Part shown: in pieces, positions 17,451-24,957 of the stretch
Layout: every line of letters starts with the position of its first letter
Numbering within the stretch: position 1 is the first letter of the stretch
Made by a program: the position numbers and the translations under genes
Notes under the pieces: generated by a model
The model's input: only the letters and a program-made list of their open reading frames with translations
What the model was told of the DNA's origin: nothing
Database searches by the model: none
Source of the DNA: Acidimicrobiaceae bacterium
GTDB lineage: Bacteria > Actinomycetota > Acidimicrobiia > Acidimicrobiales > Ilumatobacteraceae
Direction of reading: 5' to 3'
NCBI GenBank assembly: GCA_020637235.1
Contig: JACJWG010000002.1
Span: forward strand, 372,001-436,000
DNA: 64,000 nucleotides

Positions 17451-17582
17451 TCAGCCGTGGTGACGGGTGAGCTTCAGGATCTTCAGGTTGAGCACCACGA
17501 AGCGCAACGCCTGGTGGAACACGCTCGCGCGCCGGCGGGCCTCGAAACCCTCGACAGTGGCAGTGGGATCGCGACGGACCAT
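17451..17582 (-). CDS. 43-residue basic amphipathic protein following SQR
   Basis: A small open frame starting at ATG 17582, 9 bases after the SQR stop, with a good GGAGTGAGGTG ribosome binding site that overlaps the end of SQR. The product begins MVRRDPTATVEGFEARRRA and continues into a hydrophobic basic helix (FHQALRFVVLNLKILKL) ending in RHHG. Its spacing and strong site argue for a real gene in the SQR unit; I know of no family. It may help anchor SQR to the membrane or act on its own, but this is inference. Confidence 0.65.
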   Translation of the reverse strand: MVRRDPTATVEGFEARRRASVFHQALRFVVLNLKILKLTRHHG

Positions 17583-17591
17583 GGGGTCACC

Positions 17592-19049
17592 TCACTCCGG
17601 GATGAGCCACCAGCCCGGGCGGGCCTTGGCCTTGTAGATGAACAGCGTGTGTAGCAGGCGCTTCAGCCAGTGACCGGCGAGGCCGATCTCGCCGAAGGTG
17701 AAGTGCGGGTCGCGGCCGGTGTCGGGGAAACGCTCGCGGTCGGGCACGATCGGCGACATCGTGATCGTCGCTGCTGCCCCCTTGCGCAGACCGGTACCGA
17801 TCGAGGCGATGCACGCGGCTCCCATCTTCGCCATCGAGGCCGCATGGGTGGTGGTGGGATCGCCGCTCGTGATCCGGTCGATGATCGTCTGGGCCACCAC
17901 CTTGCCCTGGGTGCCCGAGGGCATGCCGGTACGCGGCGGCGCCGGCGCGACCGGCGCACCGCTCGGTGTCTGGTACGGCTTCGAGATCGCATGCGGCGGC
18001 GCGAAGGCGATGCCCACGCCGAAGACGTTCGGGTACAGCGGCGACTCGTAGGTGCTCGGCCAGTCGGCGGCGCTCCACTCCTCGTACGGCTTCACGCGGT
18101 AGTCGGCGTCGACCTTCATGAACCCGGACGGCGCGAACAGCCGGTCGCCGATGTCGGCGCCCACCCGGTCGTACACGGGGAGCCCCACCCCGCGAAACGG
18201 CGGCAGGAGCATCGCGAAATCGAACACGAGCGAGCCGACGGTGCCGTCGATCTGCTCGTAGTGCACCACGCCCGGCGCCACCTCGGTGACGTGGGCCTGC
18301 AGCAGCACCTCGATGCCGCGCTCGGCGAAGAGGTTCGTCATCCACTGTTCGCTCGTGACGTCGCGGCCGTGCATGTGGAACGACATGCCGCCGACGCCGA
18401 AGTCGCCCAGTTCGTGTTCGTTGCTGAGGTACACGACGCGAGCGAGGTCGCGGACGCCGGCCTCGCGCAACGTGTGATCGACGTTGAAGACGTACTCGAA
18501 CGCGGCGCCCTCGCACGTGCATGCGCCGTGGCCCATGCCGACCACGAGCGTCTGCCGCTTCCCCGCCTTCATCAGCGCGATCGCGTCCTGCAGCGCTGCG
18601 GCCGCCTGCGTGGCGTGGCCGGAGGTGCACACCGACAGCGAGTTGCCCTCGGGACCGAGGCCCGGGGTGAGGTCGAAACGCAGCCTCGGCCCGGTCGCAT
18701 TGATCAGGTGGTCGTACGTGAGGCGGCCGGTGGTGCCACGTCGTGCCTCGTCGGTGTACTCGATCTCGACGAAGCCGGCGGGCTCGTGTTCGTCGCCCTC
18801 CGGGTACAGGGCGACCGCCTTCGCCTGGTGGAACTCGACGTGCTGGCGGGCGTACACCGGGGCGAGCGGGAACGTGACCTCCTTCGCCGTCATCTTGCCG
18901 ACCCCCACCCAGATGTTGGACGGGATCCAGTTCCACTGCGAGTTCGGCGACACGACGATCACCTCGTGCTCGCGTCCCAGCTTGCGACGGGCGTGGAGGG
19001 CGGCCGTGTGGCCGGAGACCCCCGCTCCCAGTACGACGATGCGGGCCAT
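17592..19049 (-). CDS. sqr: Sulfide:quinone oxidoreductase-like flavoprotein
   Basis: A 485-residue FAD enzyme. The FAD motif is IVVLGAGVSGHTAALHAR; GACTCEGAAFE and GMGHGAC are Cys-rich segments consistent with redox Cys of SQR/flavocytochrome c families; a third Cys in MGAACIA is nearer the C-terminus. The C-terminal basic amphipathic region (GHWLKRLLHTLFIYKAKA) is the membrane-association element expected for electron delivery to quinone. It would oxidise sulfide to zero-valent sulfur at the inner membrane face. ATG 19049 has a GGGAGGTGG site and the promoter bears a CsoR/CstR-like operator. Downstream is the 43-residue gene. SQR subtype is not assigned; the relation to the convergent CoA-disulfide-reductase-like gene supports the sulfide role. 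Confidence 0.87.
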   Translation of the reverse strand: MARIVVLGAGVSGHTAALHARRKLGREHEVIVVSPNSQWNWIPSNIWVGVGKMTAKEVTFPLAPVYARQHVEFHQAKAVALYPEGDEHEPAGFVEIEYTDEARRGTTGRLTYDHLINATGPRLRFDLTPGLGPEGNSLSVCTSGHATQAAAALQDAIALMKAGKRQTLVVGMGHGACTCEGAAFEYVFNVDHTLREAGVRDLARVVYLSNEHELGDFGVGGMSFHMHGRDVTSEQWMTNLFAERGIEVLLQAHVTEVAPGVVHYEQIDGTVGSLVFDFAMLLPPFRGVGLPVYDRVGADIGDRLFAPSGFMKVDADYRVKPYEEWSAADWPSTYESPLYPNVFGVGIAFAPPHAISKPYQTPSGAPVAPAPPRTGMPSGTQGKVVAQTIIDRITSGDPTTTHAASMAKMGAACIASIGTGLRKGAAATITMSPIVPDRERFPDTGRDPHFTFGEIGLAGHWLKRLLHTLFIYKAKARPGWWLIPE

Positions 19050-19065
19050 GACCCACCTCCCTCAG

Positions 19066-19081
19066 ATACCCCCGAGGGTAT
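19066..19081. promoter_or_regulatory. CsoR/CstR-like palindromic operator before sqr
   Basis: ATACCCCCGAGGGTAT has perfect 6-base arms ATACCC/GGGTAT around a 4-base centre. It lies 16 bases before the SQR start and spans the likely -10 TACCCT (19075-19080 on the minus strand). It matches the palindrome at 16024-16039 in layout. Confidence 0.6.
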
Positions 19082-19114
19082 TACGGCATGGGGGTGCGGT
19101 CCACGAGACGCGCG

Positions 19115-20329
19115 TCACACCGTCGCGAGGTGGCGGGCGCCAGCTCCCATCAGGTCGAGGAAGTTGTCGCAGTAGAAGGCCTGGCGCACCGACTCGGGTG
19201 CGTCGCCGAGGCTGCGCTCGAACCGCTCGATCGGCCGTCGCCCACCCTCGACGTGCGGGTAGTCGCTGTTGAACAGGACGGTCTCGGGGCCCGCCTGCTC
19301 GATGATCCATCCGACGTCCTCGGTGGGGTACGGGGTGAACTTCATCGAGCGGCGCACGTACTCGCTCGGCCGCAATTGCAGGTCGCGCACGCGCTCCTCG
19401 TGCTTCACGAACGCCTCGAACGCACTCTCCATCTGCCGCATCCAGCTAGGCACCCAGATGGCACCTTGCTCCACCACCCCCACGCGCAGGCGCGGGAAGC
19501 GGTCGAACACCCCGTCGAACACCATGGTGGCGAGGGTCTGCATCGGCGGGAAGGGGATCGCCATGTAGTCGACCGATCGGAAGTTCTCCTCGCCGCCGTG
19601 GAAGTCGGGCGGGATCGGCAGGCCGTTCTGGAAGTAGGCGGGGTCGATCAGGTCGCCGGTGCCCCCGACGTGGAACACGACCGGCAGGTCGGCGTCCTGC
19701 GCGGTGGCCCACACCCGGTCGAGTGACCGGTGCGACGGCGAGTGTCCGGGCGGGCAGCTGCTCGAGATCAACAGGGCCGCCGCACCCATGTCGACGCACT
19801 CCTCGGCCATCTGCGCCGCCCGGTCGAAGTCGGCGAGCGGCACGAAACAGGTGGGCAGCAGCCGGGCATCGACGGAGCAGAACTCGACCATGCCGCGGTT
19901 GTGGGCTCGCGCCGCGCCGTAGGCCAGGTCGAGGTCGCCGCTGTGCTCCCAGTCGCGGAGGCGGCGGTTGTGGAAGGTGTTGAACATCAGCTGGCTCTCG
20001 AAGCCGAGCAGGTCCACCGCTCGCGGCCGGTCCTCGGGCAGGAACGCCCCGGTGGCGGCGTAGTTCTTGCGGAGCATGATCTCCTGCTCCTCGACCGCCC
20101 GGTACGCGTCGGAGCGGTGCGTGGCGGTGAGGCGCGCGAACGCGGCGTCGAGGTCGGCGAGCTGCTCGTCCACCGAACCGGTCTGCTTCAGCTCGTTCCC
20201 GCCGGCCAGATCGAGCGGCGCGAGGCGATCGCGCAGCGCCGGGTCGGCGTGGTCGCGCAACCACGTCGGCGGCTCCATGATGTGCGCATCGGCGTCGTGG
20301 ATCACGCGACCCAACTGGTTGTACGGCAT
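19115..20329 (-). CDS. Amidohydrolase_2 (ACMSD-like) family metal-dependent hydrolase
   Basis: A 404-residue TIM-barrel hydrolase. The N-terminus DADAHIMEPPTWL carries the DxH metal motif, VFHVGG a second metal His, and LFNSDYPHVEG near the C-terminus the catalytic Asp. Relatives cleave or decarboxylate small aromatic or acyl carboxylates (ACMSD, gamma-resorcylate decarboxylase) and are common next to CoA-pathway genes; the substrate here is unknown. I start at ATG 20329, 8 bases after GGAGGGG, instead of the GTG at 20353. The MaoC-like gene lies upstream on the same strand with a 75-base gap, so they may be transcribed together. Confidence 0.85.
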   Translation of the reverse strand: MPYNQLGRVIHDADAHIMEPPTWLRDHADPALRDRLAPLDLAGGNELKQTGSVDEQLADLDAAFARLTATHRSDAYRAVEEQEIMLRKNYAATGAFLPEDRPRAVDLLGFESQLMFNTFHNRRLRDWEHSGDLDLAYGAARAHNRGMVEFCSVDARLLPTCFVPLADFDRAAQMAEECVDMGAAALLISSSCPPGHSPSHRSLDRVWATAQDADLPVVFHVGGTGDLIDPAYFQNGLPIPPDFHGGEENFRSVDYMAIPFPPMQTLATMVFDGVFDRFPRLRVGVVEQGAIWVPSWMRQMESAFEAFVKHEERVRDLQLRPSEYVRRSMKFTPYPTEDVGWIIEQAGPETVLFNSDYPHVEGGRRPIERFERSLGDAPESVRQAFYCDNFLDLMGAGARHLATV

Positions 20330-20404
20330 CCGAACGTCCCCTCCGTGCGGCACCGCCCGAGGGCGGCGTCCCTGACCTGGTGCAGATCGTAGGCGCGACG
20401 GTCG

Positions 20405-21232
20405 CTACTCGGCCCGGGCCGACATCGCGAGACCGCCGCCGGCTCCGGCGGCCCACAGATCGGTGGTGTCGCCGGTGGCACGCAGGTGTGTCGTGAACGG
20501 ATGCCCGACGAACAGCGGGCTCCTCGCCCGGTAGTCGAAGCGGTGCAGCCGTCGCCCGTGGCGGGCGGCGAGGTCGAGCAGCAACGTGGCGATGAGTGGG
20601 CCGTGCACGACGGGGTCGGGGTAGCCCTCCACCTGGCGGCAGTAGTCGGCGTCGTAGTGGATGCGGTGGCCGTTGAAGGTGAGGGCCGAGTACCGGAACA
20701 GCGCGGTCGTGTCGAGCTGCCACGCCGCCGACGCATCCGACGTCGCCGGGGCCGGCTCGGGTTCGACGACGGCGGCTGCCGTGGGCATCTCGCGGTAGAC
20801 GACGTCCTGGCGTTCGACGACGCAGTCCTGACCCCGCTGCGCGACGCGGTGTTCGACGGTGACGAACACCAGGGTGCCGGAGCGACCTCGCTTCTCCTCG
20901 ATCGAGGTGAAGGTGCTCGTCCGGTCGACCTGCTCGCCGATCACGAGCGGCGCGACGAACTCGAGGTGACCGCCGGCCCACATCCGTCGTGGCAGCGGCA
21001 CCGGTGGCATCACGATCCCGAGGCGGGGATGTCCGTCGGGTCCGAGATCGCCGCCCGGCACGGCGTCGTGGAACAACAGCCAGTGCCACGCCGGCGGGAG
21101 TGGGTCGCCGTCGGCGAGCGACGGCGGCCGGCCGAGGGTCGCCTCCATCTTGCGGCAGACGCCGGCGTCGACCCGGTCGGTGTCGATCCGGGTGCGTCCG
21201 ATCCAGTCGCGCCAATCGGTGGGCTCGCTCAT
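20405..21232 (-). CDS. MaoC-like/FAS1-type acyl-CoA dehydratase
   Basis: A 275-residue double hot-dog protein resembling mesaconyl/itaconyl-CoA hydratase and HTD2-type 3-hydroxyacyl dehydratases. The N-terminal hot-dog half contains RRMWAGGHLEF; the C-terminal half has the catalytic-looking ALTFNGHRIHYD followed by EGYPDPVVHGPL, the usual YxxxxxGYxxxVVHGxL MaoC arrangement. It would hydrate or dehydrate a CoA or ACP thioester. ATG at 21232 (MSEPTDW). Its neighbour is the amidohydrolase; together they suggest degradation of a branched or aromatic acid, which is inference. Confidence 0.82.
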   Translation of the reverse strand: MSEPTDWRDWIGRTRIDTDRVDAGVCRKMEATLGRPPSLADGDPLPPAWHWLLFHDAVPGGDLGPDGHPRLGIVMPPVPLPRRMWAGGHLEFVAPLVIGEQVDRTSTFTSIEEKRGRSGTLVFVTVEHRVAQRGQDCVVERQDVVYREMPTAAAVVEPEPAPATSDASAAWQLDTTALFRYSALTFNGHRIHYDADYCRQVEGYPDPVVHGPLIATLLLDLAARHGRRLHRFDYRARSPLFVGHPFTTHLRATGDTTDLWAAGAGGGLAMSARAE

Positions 21233-21359
21233 CGCCGCATCATCGCACGGCGCCGGTCGGGCCGATCAGCGCTCGGGCCCGACGACCCTGGCGGGCGACG
21301 TCTCGTCGATCGATCATCGCGGTACCGGAGACGCACCCCAGTTCGCGAGGACGGTCATC

Positions 21360-21611
21360 ATGCAGCTCCATCTCGACGACCACGAGGCCCACCTGTTGCG
21401 GGAGGTGTTGCGCTCGTACCTGAAAGAACTCCGCGGCGAGATCGTCGACACCGACAACGCCGGCTACAAACGCGAGTTGCGCCACGAGCGAGACGTGCTC
21501 GACACGATCGCGACGCGCCTCGACGACGCGCCGGCCGGTGACGAACCGACGATCACGCGGGTGGTGCAGGTGACGGCCGTGTGGGGCGGTTCCCCCGGCA
21601 GGGGCATGTAG
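21360..21611 (+). CDS. Small conserved-looking helical protein, function unknown
   Basis: An 83-residue protein from ATG 21360 with a repetitive charged helix (HLLREVLRSYLKELRGEIVDT, read as two segments) and a Gly-rich end. Charged-residue spacing suggests a coiled-coil or helical dimer. No family is recognised. It is alone between two minus-strand genes (the MaoC-like gene and the WYL regulator), 127 bases from the divergent MaoC-like start. Start choice is plausible but has no strong site. Confidence 0.6.
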   Translation: MQLHLDDHEAHLLREVLRSYLKELRGEIVDTDNAGYKRELRHERDVLDTIATRLDDAPAGDEPTITRVVQVTAVWGGSPGRGM

Positions 21612-21624
21612 GGGCATGTGACGA

Positions 21625-22578
21625 TCACGCCCGTCCGGGCGCGTGCGCGTCGGCGACTCGCCGGCCGATGCGATGGAGCATGTCGCGCAGTTCGGGCGGT
21701 TCGACGGCCTCGAACGGCAGGTCGAGTGAGACGAGGTGACCGATCAGCGAGGTGAGGTCGTCGGCACCCACACGGAGCAGTGCCCCGCGTGGATGGTGCG
21801 TCACCATCGCCACGGTGGGCGGCACCCGCGCCGTCACCACGTCGACGCTCGCCTCGACGACCACCTCGGCGACGTGTGCGTAGGGCGCGACGCCCGATGC
21901 TCGGCTCACGGCCTCCACGGCGTCGGGCGGGTCGACCTGCGTGAACCGGTGTCCGGTGGGCACCGCCTCGCGCACGCGGTCGACGCGCAGCGTGCGCCAG
22001 TCGCGGCGATCCGCGTCGTGGGCGACGAGGTACCAGCGACGCCCGGTCGAGACGAGGCGGTACGGATCGATCCGCCGATCGGTGGGACGTCCGGTGCGGT
22101 CGACGTACGCGATGCGGACACGTTCGCCGTCGGCCGCCGCCTTCGCGAGCACCACCAGTGTCGCCGGGTCGACGGCATCGTGTCCGCCGAGCGACACCGT
22201 CGTCGCTCGCACCGCAGCGACGCGGGCGCGGACGTGCGCGGGCAGCACCCGGTCGAGCTTGGCGAGCACAGCGAGCGCCGCCTCCTCGACGCCACCCGTG
22301 GTGCCGGCCGCGGCCAGACCGAGGGCGATCGCGATCGCCGTGGCCTCGTCGTCATCCACCAGCAGCGGTGGTACCGATGCGCCGATCGCCAGCCGGTAGC
22401 CACCGAGGACCCCGGGGGCGGCATCGACCGGGTAGCCGAGACCTCGGAGCCGATCGACGTCGCGACGCACCGTACGTGGCGTGACGCCGAGGCGCTCGGC
22501 GAGCTCGGGGCCGTGCCAGGTGGGTCGTTGCTGCAGCAGCGACAGCAGCTGGAGCAACCGGGCGGACGTGTCGGCCAT
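21625..22578 (-). CDS. WYL-domain helix-turn-helix transcriptional regulator
   Basis: A 317-residue regulator. The N-terminal winged HTH is LLSLLQQRPTWHGPELAERL followed by GVTPRTVRRDVDRLRGLGYP, typical of DeoR/YafY-type regulators. The central WYL domain includes RIDPYRLV and GRRWYLVAHD; a C-terminal WCX-like extension follows. WYL domains bind nucleic acids or small ligands. I start at ATG 22578; longer in-frame starts exist at 22599 and 22620. It is divergent from the DinB gene, with only 62 bases between starts, and probably regulates it. Confidence 0.88.
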   Translation of the reverse strand: MADTSARLLQLLSLLQQRPTWHGPELAERLGVTPRTVRRDVDRLRGLGYPVDAAPGVLGGYRLAIGASVPPLLVDDDEATAIAIALGLAAAGTTGGVEEAALAVLAKLDRVLPAHVRARVAAVRATTVSLGGHDAVDPATLVVLAKAAADGERVRIAYVDRTGRPTDRRIDPYRLVSTGRRWYLVAHDADRRDWRTLRVDRVREAVPTGHRFTQVDPPDAVEAVSRASGVAPYAHVAEVVVEASVDVVTARVPPTVAMVTHHPRGALLRVGADDLTSLIGHLVSLDLPFEAVEPPELRDMLHRIGRRVADAHAPGRA

Positions 22579-22640
22579 CACCGGAGATTCTCGCGCCATG
22601 CGGTCACGTCTGGTCCGCATGGACGTGCAGGCTGCTCGTC

Positions 22641-23192
22641 ATGAACTGGACCACGTTGCTGCTCGACCAACTCACCTTCCACTGGGACCACCAGGTGCGC
22701 CCGGGCCTGGCCGATCTCACCGACGACGAGTACCACTGGGAGCCGGTGCCCGGCATGTGGGGTATCCGCCCGCGGGCCGAGGCTCGCGGCGCCATGGCCG
22801 CCGGCGGCGGCGAATTGGTGGCCGACTTCGAGTTCCCCGAGCCGACGCCGGTGCCGCTGACCACCATCGCCTGGCGTCTCGGGCACGTGATCGTCGGCAT
22901 CTTCGGGATGCGCAACGCCGCGCACTTCGGTGGTCCGCCGATGGACTACGAGACGGTGGTGTGGCCGGGCACCGCGGCCGAGGCGCTGGCGATGCTCGAC
23001 GCCGTGTACGCCGGCTGGATCGCGGGCGTCGCGGCGATGGACGACGCCCGCCTGGCCGAGCCCGTCGGCGAGGCCGAGGGCGACTTCGCCGAGTATCCGT
23101 ACGCCGCGCTGGTGCTGCACATCCACCGCGAGGCGATCCACCACCTCGCCGAGGTCGCACTGCTGCGCGACCTGTACCGCGCCCAGCACTGA
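22641..23192 (+). CDS. DinB/YfiT-type putative metalloenzyme
   Basis: A 183-residue four-helix protein. The His residues in LDQLTFHWDHQ, WRLGHVIVG and IHREAIHHLAEVALL occur where DinB-superfamily proteins bind a divalent metal; many of these are thiol (mycothiol) transferases in actinobacteria. Substrate is not inferable. It is divergent from a WYL regulator, a common arrangement, and ends near the hairpin repeats. ATG start at 22641. Confidence 0.83.
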   Translation: MNWTTLLLDQLTFHWDHQVRPGLADLTDDEYHWEPVPGMWGIRPRAEARGAMAAGGGELVADFEFPEPTPVPLTTIAWRLGHVIVGIFGMRNAAHFGGPPMDYETVVWPGTAAEALAMLDAVYAGWIAGVAAMDDARLAEPVGEAEGDFAEYPYAALVLHIHREAIHHLAEVALLRDLYRAQH

Positions 23193-23233
23193 GCCGCTGC
23201 CGCCGCTCGACGCCCCGGTCGAGGCCCCGCATC

Positions 23234-23274
23234 CGTGTGCTTCCGCCGCCGATCCACCGGCGCAACCACACGAA
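23234..23274 (+). repeat. Palindromic intergenic repeat, copy A1
   Basis: A hairpin sequence starting CGTGTGCTTCCGCCG and ending CGGCGCAACCACACGAA: outer arms CGTGTG/CACACG and inner arms CGCCG/CGGCG. Same family and orientation as copies at 23285, 50818 and 50871. Confidence 0.75.
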
Positions 23275-23284
23275 CGACGCCGTC

Positions 23285-23325
23285 CGTGTGCTTCCGCCGC
23301 CCCCACACCGGCGCAACCACACGAA
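23285..23325 (+). repeat. Palindromic intergenic repeat, copy A2
   Basis: Second copy 51 bases downstream of A1, with the same arms and a different loop (CCCCCACA region). Confidence 0.75.
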
Positions 23326-23353
23326 CCACCGCACACGAGGCCCGAGACGCACC

Positions 23354-23377
23354 AAGGCCCCGCCGAAGCGGGGCCTT
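23354..23377 (-). terminator. Intrinsic terminator of tRNA-Leu
   Basis: A perfect 10-base stem AAGGCCCCGC/GCGGGGCCTT. On the minus strand the loop is TTCG closed by C-G, an ultra-stable UUCG tetraloop. It lies 3 bases after the CCA end of the tRNA. No long T-run follows. Confidence 0.75.
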
Positions 23378-23380
23378 TCG

Positions 23381-23466
23381 TGGTGGGCGAGGGGGGACTT
23401 GAACCCCCACGTCCTTTCGAACACTGGCACCTGAAGCCAGCGCGTCTGCCATTTCGCCACTCGCCC
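23381..23466 (-). tRNA. tRNA-Leu (anticodon CAG)
   Basis: Acceptor stem GGGCGAG/CTCGCCC, D arm, anticodon stem CTGGC/GCCAG with loop TTCAGGT (anticodon CAG, decoding CUG), a long variable arm, T arm GGGGGTTCAAGTCCCCC, discriminator A and encoded CCA at the 3' end (23381). The long variable arm confirms a class II tRNA-Leu. Confidence 0.95.
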
Positions 23467-23602
23467 GAGTGCGGAGCACAACGCTAGCAACTCCGCTCGG
23501 GCCGCCCAACCCGGATCTCCCCGCTGCCCTCACCCTGTGATGTGACGCCACTACGCTCAGAACGTCATGGGCTTGCAACCGTTTCGACCGAGCGTGAGCG
23601 AA

Positions 23603-23608
23603 TAGGGT
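23603..23608 (+). promoter_or_regulatory. -10 element of the fhaA operon
   Basis: TAGGGT ends 6 bases before GTG 23615, predicting a leaderless fhaA message. Confidence 0.45.
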
Positions 23609-23614
23609 CTCCAC

Positions 23615-24469
23615 GTGTTTTCGCGCTCCTCCCGCAACAGCACCATCCGCCCGGTGGAGCTCGGTCGCCGTCTCCTGCGCGAGATGGACGATCAACGCAG
23701 CGTCGACGTGAAGGGTCGGCGCATCGTGCCCAACATGTTCACCTTCCACCTCAGCCCTCGTGATCATGCGGGATTCGCCGACATCGAGGACGCGCTGATC
23801 CACGAGCTCGGCGAGGCTGCCCGCGAGTACGCCCGCGACGAGGGCTACCACTTCGTCGGCCCGGTGGGCGTCGAGATCGTGGTCGACAACGCGCTCAAGC
23901 CGGGCCGCTTCGGTGTCGCCTCGGTGCTGCGCGAGGGTGCGCCCGAGCCCGTCTCGGTCGCTGCCGGTGACGCCGGAGCCGGCGAGGCCGACGCCGGCTT
24001 CGCGATCGTCGAGGAGCCGCGCGTGTCACCGCCCGCCGCCGCGCCCGCGCCGGCGGAACCGCCGATGGTCGAGCGGCCGCCGGCGTACGCACCCGCGGCC
24101 GAGCCGCCCCAGCCCGCCACGCCGCCGGTGTACACCGCCGTGCCCGACGCACCGCCCGTGCCACCGCGGATCGGCTCGGCCGTCGGCCGCCTGCAGCTGC
24201 CGTCGGGCGAGAAGGTCACCGTCGGCCACCGTGTGGTGAGCATCGGCCGCCTGCCCGAGTGCACCGTCACCTTGAGCGACCCCAACGTCAGCCGCCGCCA
24301 CGCGGAGGTTCGTCCGGGCAGCCAGCTCATGATCGTCGATCTCGGCTCCACGAACGGCACGAAGGTGAACGGGCTTCGCATCGACGGAGAACGCGTGCTC
24401 GTCGACGGCGACATCATCAGCCTCGGCAGCTCGCATCTGCGCTTCGAGGCCTCGAACGCGCCGGCATGA
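23615..24469 (+). CDS. fhaA: FhaA: DUF3662 plus FHA domain signalling protein
   Basis: A 284-residue protein. The N-terminal DUF3662 (about 1-115, containing PVELGRRLLREMDD and NMFTFHLSPRDH) is followed by a Pro/Ala-rich linker and a C-terminal FHA domain (about 190-280) with SIGRLPECTV, NVSRRHAEV and DLGSTNGTKVNG, the phosphothreonine-recognition loops. In mycobacteria FhaA binds phosphorylated MviN and controls peptidoglycan synthesis. It opens the operon with fhaB, pstP, rodA/ftsW, pbpA and pknB, all in the conserved order. GTG start. Confidence 0.93.
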   Translation: MFSRSSRNSTIRPVELGRRLLREMDDQRSVDVKGRRIVPNMFTFHLSPRDHAGFADIEDALIHELGEAAREYARDEGYHFVGPVGVEIVVDNALKPGRFGVASVLREGAPEPVSVAAGDAGAGEADAGFAIVEEPRVSPPAAAPAPAEPPMVERPPAYAPAAEPPQPATPPVYTAVPDAPPVPPRIGSAVGRLQLPSGEKVTVGHRVVSIGRLPECTVTLSDPNVSRRHAEVRPGSQLMIVDLGSTNGTKVNGLRIDGERVLVDGDIISLGSSHLRFEASNAPA

Positions 24470-24957
24470 CGGATTCCGTTCTCGAGATCCTCAACTACGC
24501 GCTCCTCGCGCTGCTGTACCTGTTCTTCGCTCGCGTGCTGTGGGCCGTGTGGAGCGAGGTGCGCGGGCCCCGCGCCGGCCACCTCACCGCCGCGCCACCG
24601 ATCGACGCCACCATGTCCGCACCCGCTCCGCCGCAGGTGCGGGCCAACAAGCGTGTGAAGCGCGGTCAGGTGACGCGTCTGTTGGTGATCCAGCCTCGCG
24701 AGCGCAAGGGCGCGGCATTCGGGATCGTCGGCGAACTCACCATCGGCCGCCTCGCCACCTGCACCATTTGCATCCCCGACGACCCGTTCGTGTCGGCCAC
24801 CCACGCCCGGCTCTACACCATCGACGGCGTCACCTACGTCGAGGATCTGGGCTCCACCAACGGCAGCTTCCACAACGGCGCCCGGCTGGGGAGCGTGCAA
24901 CCCTTCTCGGTCGGCGATCGTCTGCAGATCGGCTCGACCGTGTTGGAGGGTGCCTGA
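24466..24957 (+). CDS. fhaB: FhaB: membrane-anchored FHA domain protein
   Basis: A 163-residue protein starting at ATG 24466, overlapping the fhaA stop (ATGA). An N-terminal transmembrane helix (NYALLALLYLFFARVLW) is followed by a short linker and an FHA domain with TIGRLATCTI, SATHARLY and DLGSTNGSFHNG. The FHA loops read as intact, so it should bind phosphothreonine targets of the PknB-type kinase. The matching mycobacterial gene is FhaB/FipA, linked to cell division under oxidative stress. The fhaB stop overlaps the pstP start by one base. Confidence 0.92.
   Translation: MTDSVLEILNYALLALLYLFFARVLWAVWSEVRGPRAGHLTAAPPIDATMSAPAPPQVRANKRVKRGQVTRLLVIQPRERKGAAFGIVGELTIGRLATCTICIPDDPFVSATHARLYTIDGVTYVEDLGSTNGSFHNGARLGSVQPFSVGDRLQIGSTVLEGA

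Noticed and set aside
23234..23325. CRISPR-like repeats
   Set aside because: Only two copies at each site, palindromic, with spacers of about 10 bases and no cas genes.
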